Shown: piece after piece, positions 5,448 through 8,670 of the stretch
Layout of the letters: every line of letters starts with the position of its first letter
How positions within the stretch are numbered: the stretch's first letter is position 1
Assembly: GCA_029779375.1 (NCBI GenBank)
Contig: JAKPAR010000247.1
Span: 1-8,670 of the forward strand
Reading direction: 5' to 3'
Length of the DNA stretch: 8,670 bases
DNA from: Bacillota bacterium
GTDB lineage: Bacteria > Bacillota > Clostridia > Tissierellales > Sporanaerobacteraceae
Translations under genes and position numbers: made by a program
The notes under the pieces: generated by a model
Seen by the model: only the letters and a program-made list of their open reading frames with translations
Database searches by the model: none
What the model was told of the DNA's origin: nothing

Positions 5448-6797
5448 CTATATTTTCGCATCAATAGGATATTTTTTTAATACTAATTCCTTCAATTTAT
5501 CTGTCTCATTGAATTCAGGCTTTTCCATCACTTTTTCTAATAGATATTCAAGCATCTCACCAATTTCTGGTCCTTCTATATATCCCATTTTTAACAAGTC
5601 TTCACCATTTATAGCAAGATGTTTTATTTCATAAGCTTCATTTCTAGATAAAATTTCTTTCACTTTATTTTCCATGTCTAAAATACTTTCAATTGATGCA
5701 TCTTTGTTAGAACATATTCTATCTGATTTTTGCAATAAAAAAAGATCATCAATATTCTCTTTGCCTACTCTTCTTATGAGCCTTTTTAGTCCTTTGTCTT
5801 TAAATGTACCATGATGTGTCATATGATTTTCAATAAGTATAAATACATCTTCTATCATTTTTTTAGGAAATTTAAGTCTTTCTAATGCCTTTTTTGCAAT
5901 TTCTGCTCCCACCTTGTCATGACCATAAAAATGCCCTACTCCTTCCTCGTCTACTGAAAAAGTATAAGGTTTTCCAGCATCATGAAAAAGAGCTGCAAGC
6001 CTTACTTTGAGTATTGATGGAGTATTGTCTACTACACATAATATATGATTATAAACATCTTTCTCATGATGAGGATTTTTTTGATCAAATCCAATTGTTG
6101 GAATTAATTCAGGAAGTACAATCTCAAATATTCCTATTTTTCTCATAACTTCCAATCCAATTGAAGGCTTATCGCTCATAAGTATTTTAACAAATTCTTG
6201 ATTTATTCTCTCCATACTTACCTGAGAAATTTTTTCTCCATATTTTTTACATGCAAGAAAAGTTTCTTCTTCTATTTTAAAATCTAATACCGTAGAAAAT
6301 CTCACAGCTCTAAGAATTCTTAAATAATCTTCCATAAATCTCTCATAAGGATTTCCTACACATCTTATTAATTTTTTGTGTATATCTTCCATGCCTCCAA
6401 AGGGATCTACTAAACCTTTATATTTATTATATGCTATAGAGTTTATAGTGAAATCTCTTCTAGATAAATCCTCTTCAATTGTAGAAACAAACTTTAGCCA
6501 TTTAGGTCTTCTGCCATCTACATATTCGCCTTCAGTTCTAAAAGTTGTGACCTCAACACTAGCATTGTCAAGATGAATAATTATAGTTCCAAATTGTTTC
6601 CCTACATCAATAGTTTTCTTATCTTTAAATACTTCTTCTATTTCTTCAGGAAGTGCATTGGTGACTACATCAAAGTCATTTGGTATTTTCTCAAGAAGTA
6701 TATCTCTTATACATCCTCCTACAATATAGGCTTCATACCCTTTTTCTTCTAATCTATCTATTACAAATTGTACATATAGCGGTATATTGATTTCCAT
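5448..6797 (-). CDS. cca: CCA-adding tRNA nucleotidyltransferase with HD domain, 449 aa
   Basis: This is a class II nucleotidyltransferase that builds or repairs the 3' CCA end of tRNAs. The head domain has GGCIRD (27-32), the metal-binding DFD (41-43), the flexible-loop segment FRTEGEYVDGRRP (86-98) and RRDFTIN (113-119). EDYLRILRAVRF (156-167) carries the EDxxR nucleotide-recognition motif. An HD domain follows, with HD at 272-273, GHFYGHD (288-294) and ENHMTHHG (323-330). The C-terminus has the GEDLLKMGYIEGPEIG type segment (398-413). The EDxxR motif and overall length favour CCA addition over poly(A) polymerase or a CC-only enzyme, although motifs alone do not fully separate these. The ATG at 6797 is chosen over an upstream in-frame start at 6854: a GGAG site (6805-6808) lies 7 nt before it, and the extra 19 codons would cover the promoter. 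It sits alone between the fab cluster and glmM. Confidence 0.9.
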   Translation of the reverse strand: MEINIPLYVQFVIDRLEEKGYEAYIVGGCIRDILLEKIPNDFDVVTNALPEEIEEVFKDKKTIDVGKQFGTIIIHLDNASVEVTTFRTEGEYVDGRRPKWLKFVSTIEEDLSRRDFTINSIAYNKYKGLVDPFGGMEDIHKKLIRCVGNPYERFMEDYLRILRAVRFSTVLDFKIEEETFLACKKYGEKISQVSMERINQEFVKILMSDKPSIGLEVMRKIGIFEIVLPELIPTIGFDQKNPHHEKDVYNHILCVVDNTPSILKVRLAALFHDAGKPYTFSVDEEGVGHFYGHDKVGAEIAKKALERLKFPKKMIEDVFILIENHMTHHGTFKDKGLKRLIRRVGKENIDDLFLLQKSDRICSNKDASIESILDMENKVKEILSRNEAYEIKHLAINGEDLLKMGYIEGPEIGEMLEYLLEKVMEKPEFNETDKLKELVLKKYPIDAKI

Positions 6798-6826
6798 TTT
6801 ATCACTCCAAACTTTATGATATTTCA

Positions 6827-6854
6827 AGTATATCATAGTATTTGGAAGAGACAA
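6827..6854 (-). promoter_or_regulatory. Promoter upstream of cca
   Basis: The minus strand shows TTGTCT (6849-6854), a 16-nt spacer and TATACT (6827-6832) with an extended TGA before the -10. It lies just after the fabF terminator, as expected for an independent transcription unit, and predicts a leader of about 20-25 nt before the ATG at 6797. Confidence 0.55.
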
Positions 6855-6865
6855 ATATTATATGC

Positions 6866-6896
6866 AAAAAGGCTTTGATTCAATTCAAAGCCTTTT
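6866..6896 (-). terminator. Intrinsic terminator of the fab cluster, after fabF
   Basis: A 12-bp perfect stem (AAAAGGCTTTGA at 6867-6878 with 6885-6896) encloses a 6-nt loop. On the minus strand it is followed by a T run. It starts 10 nt past the fabF stop and ends the fabG-acpP-fabF transcript. Confidence 0.9.
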
Positions 6897-6906
6897 ATAA
6901 AACTAT

Positions 6907-8145
6907 TTATCTTTCATATTTCTTTAAAAGTATAGTAGCATTGTGTCCCCCAAATCCCAATGAATTTGACAATGCATATTTTATCTCTCTTTTTACAGCC
7001 TTGTTTGGAGTATAATCAAGGTCGCATTCTGGATCAGGTGTTTCGTAATTTATAGTCGGAGGTATAATACCTTCTTCTATAGCAAGAACTGTTGCTATTG
7101 CCTCTATTCCACCTGCTGCTCCTAAAAGGTGACCTGTCATAGATTTTGTTGAACTGATGGCAAGTTTATATGCATGACCCTTAAATACCTTTTTAATTGC
7201 AAGAGTTTCTAGTTTGTCATTGTAATAAGTGCTAGTTCCATGAGCATTTATATAATCAACTTTATCAAAATCAAGATTTGCTTCTTCTAGTGCAAGTCTC
7301 ATTGCCTCTGCCGCCCCTTTTGCCTCAGGATCTGGTGCAGTAATATGATATGCATCAGAGGTTGCTCCATACCCAATTACTTCTCCATATATATGAGCAT
7401 TTCTCTTTAATGCATGTTCTAACTCTTCAAGCACTATTATTCCTGCTCCTTCTCCTATAACAAAGCCATCTCTATCCTTATCAAAAGGTCTACTTGCCTT
7501 TTCAGGTTCTTCATTTCTTGTAGAAAGTGCCTTCATTGAACAAAATCCTGCCACAGCTATAGGACTTACTGCCGCTTCGCTACCTCCTGTAATTATCACA
7601 TCAGAAACACCTTTTTGTATCATTCTAAAAGATTCTCCTATTGCATGAGTTCCTGATGCACAAGCTGTAGTAATAGTAAAACTTGGCCCTTTGAAACCAT
7701 ACATCATGGTTATTTGACCTGGTCCCATATTTGATATCATCATAGGAATAAAAAATGGGCTTACTCTTCTAGGACCCTTTTCCATAAGCTTTGTATGTTC
7801 TGCTTCCAATGTTTCTATGCCACCTACTCCAGAACCTAAAATGACACCAACTCTTTCTTTATCAATATCATCTAAATTGAGTTCACTATCTTCCAATGCC
7901 AACTTAGTAGCTGCAACTGCAAATTGAGCAAATTTATCCATACGTTTTGCTTCTTTTTTATCCATATATTCTTCTGGTTGAAAATCTTTTACTTCAGCTC
8001 CAATTTTACTTGTATAGCCTTCTGTATCAAAGTTTGTTATATAGGATATCCCAGATTTACCTTCTATAAGGGAATTCCAATAATTTTCCTTTCCAATTCC
8101 TATTGACGTTATAGGGCCTAATCCCGTTATAACTACTCTTCTCAA
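6907..8145 (-). CDS. fabF: 3-oxoacyl-[acyl-carrier-protein] synthase II, 412 aa, TTG start
   Basis: FabF condenses malonyl-ACP with acyl-ACP during elongation in type II fatty acid synthesis. The thiolase fold has the complete Cys-His-His set: TTACASGTH with Cys162, NAHGTS with His302 and [13 protein letters not shown] with Lys334 and His339. The C-terminal glycine-rich SLGFGGHNA holds the usual gatekeeper Phe398. The length is normal. The start is TTG at 8145, giving [10 protein letters not shown], because GGAGG at 8154-8158 lies 8 nt upstream. A longer frame beginning at another TTG at 8160 would place that ribosome binding site inside the coding sequence. It follows acpP by 21 nt and is the last gene of the unit, ended by a strong terminator. 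It is cytoplasmic and uses the neighbouring acyl carrier protein as substrate carrier. Confidence 0.97.
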   Translation of the reverse strand: MRRVVITGLGPITSIGIGKENYWNSLIEGKSGISYITNFDTEGYTSKIGAEVKDFQPEEYMDKKEAKRMDKFAQFAVAATKLALEDSELNLDDIDKERVGVILGSGVGGIETLEAEHTKLMEKGPRRVSPFFIPMMISNMGPGQITMMYGFKGPSFTITTACASGTHAIGESFRMIQKGVSDVIITGGSEAAVSPIAVAGFCSMKALSTRNEEPEKASRPFDKDRDGFVIGEGAGIIVLEELEHALKRNAHIYGEVIGYGATSDAYHITAPDPEAKGAAEAMRLALEEANLDFDKVDYINAHGTSTYYNDKLETLAIKKVFKGHAYKLAISSTKSMTGHLLGAAGGIEAIATVLAIEEGIIPPTINYETPDPECDLDYTPNKAVKREIKYALSNSLGFGGHNATILLKKYER

Positions 8146-8166
8146 TTGTATTACCTCCAAATGTTT

Positions 8167-8403
8167 TTAGGCTATTTTTGATTCAACATACTCCACTATA
8201 TCTTTTATATTTTTGAACTTTTCTGCATCCTCTTCAGGAATTTCTATATCAAACTCATCTTCTATACCCATCATTACTTCTACTGCATCTAATGAATCTG
8301 CCTCTAAATCATTCATAATTGACAACTCAGGTTTTATACTTTCTACCTCTTCTATTTCTAATTGTTCAGCTATAATTCCTCTAATTTTTTCAAATATATC
8401 CAT
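8167..8403 (-). CDS. acpP: Acyl carrier protein, 78 aa
   Basis: This small acidic protein has the phosphopantetheine attachment motif [12 protein letters not shown], with Ser37 as the modified residue. The adjacent recognition helix and the conserved [13 protein letters not shown] follow. The length and charge are typical of the type II fatty acid synthesis carrier, which holds growing acyl chains as thioesters for FabG, FabF and the other enzymes. ATG 8403 follows AGGAGG (8412-8417) by 8 nt. It lies 25 nt after fabG and 21 nt before fabF, so the three genes are very probably co-transcribed. A carrier protein of a polyketide cluster is unlikely given the fab neighbours. Confidence 0.98.
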   Translation of the reverse strand: MDIFEKIRGIIAEQLEIEEVESIKPELSIMNDLEADSLDAVEVMMGIEDEFDIEIPEEDAEKFKNIKDIVEYVESKIA

Positions 8404-8428
8404 TTTAAATTCCTCCTTTAAATTTAAT

Positions 8429-8670
8429 TTACATCAACATTCCACCATCAACATTTATTACTTGACCAGTAATATAATCTGCCTTTTCACTACATAAAAA
8501 TGCGACTACATTGGCAATGTCTTCAGGCTTTCCAGCTCTTTTAAGTGGTATACTATTTATCATTTCATCCTTTATCTTATCATTTAAAATATTTGTCATA
8601 TCAGTTTCCACAAATCCTGGTGCTACTGCATTTACATTTATACCACGACTACCTAATTCTTTAGCTATAG
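8429..8670 (-). CDS. fabG: 3-oxoacyl-[acyl-carrier-protein] reductase, C-terminal 79 residues (5' part beyond window edge)
   Basis: The frame is open from the right edge and ends at TAA 8429. The visible part has the conserved short-chain dehydrogenase/reductase C-terminal sequence: [20 protein letters not shown], then [25 protein letters not shown] and [15 protein letters not shown] at the end. These match FabG, which reduces 3-oxoacyl-ACP with NADPH. The Ser-Tyr-Lys catalytic residues and the N-terminal nucleotide-binding motif lie outside the window; FabG is usually near 247 residues. A start within the window (GTG at 8611) is not real, because homology continues to the edge. The next genes are acpP and fabF, which supports FabG over other SDR enzymes. 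Confidence 0.93.
   Translation of the reverse strand, partial: IAKELGSRGINVNAVAPGFVETDMTNILNDKIKDEMINSIPLKRAGKPEDIANVVAFLCSEKADYITGQVINVDGGMLM

Noticed and set aside
6798..6854. N-terminal extension of the cca protein by 19 codons
   Set aside because: The extension overlaps a good promoter, and the GGAG site at 6805-6808 points to the ATG at 6797.
8146..8160. FabF start at the upstream TTG at 8160
   Set aside because: It would place the GGAGG ribosome binding site within the coding region. The TTG at 8145 has correct spacing and gives the usual FabF N-terminus.

Overview
The window looks like chromosomal DNA of a low-GC, probably endospore-forming Firmicute of the Clostridia/Tissierellia type. 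The reasons are the strong AT bias, the AGGAGG-type ribosome binding sites, a glmS ribozyme leader, a Spo0E-like mini-protein gene and a ferredoxin-containing MinD-type ATPase typical of anaerobes. I cannot name the species from sequence alone. All genes are on the minus strand except one XRE-type regulator.

Read in the direction of minus-strand transcription (right to left), the window starts inside a fatty acid synthesis cluster: the 3' end of fabG, then acpP, then fabF, closed by an intrinsic terminator. Next, each with its own candidate promoter, come a CCA-adding tRNA nucleotidyltransferase and glmM. glmM is followed by glmS behind a well-preserved glmS ribozyme. GlmS makes glucosamine-6-phosphate and GlmM converts it to glucosamine-1-phosphate for UDP-GlcNAc and peptidoglycan. 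The ribozyme shuts glmS off when glucosamine-6-phosphate accumulates. glmS ends at a strong terminator, followed by a small HAD-family protein of the soluble 'P-type ATPase-like' group.

The left 1.4 kb is a small regulatory and redox region. A plus-strand XRE regulator (1019-1399) diverges from a 51-codon Spo0E-like gene (721-876, GTG start). Their ribosome binding and start regions are almost identical in sequence. A MinD-type ATPase carrying two [4Fe-4S] ferredoxin motifs (571 to the left edge) lies further left, behind a good promoter whose predicted start point falls in an 18-bp near-palindrome.

Several starts were revised from the longest open frame: glmS (3822), cca (6797), fabF (TTG at 8145), the HAD protein (1901) and the XRE regulator (1019). 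Most of the window is ordinary housekeeping DNA. I see no convincing undescribed system. The parts worth a second look are the 570-1020 region with its two palindromes and mini-gene, and the unusual HAD protein.
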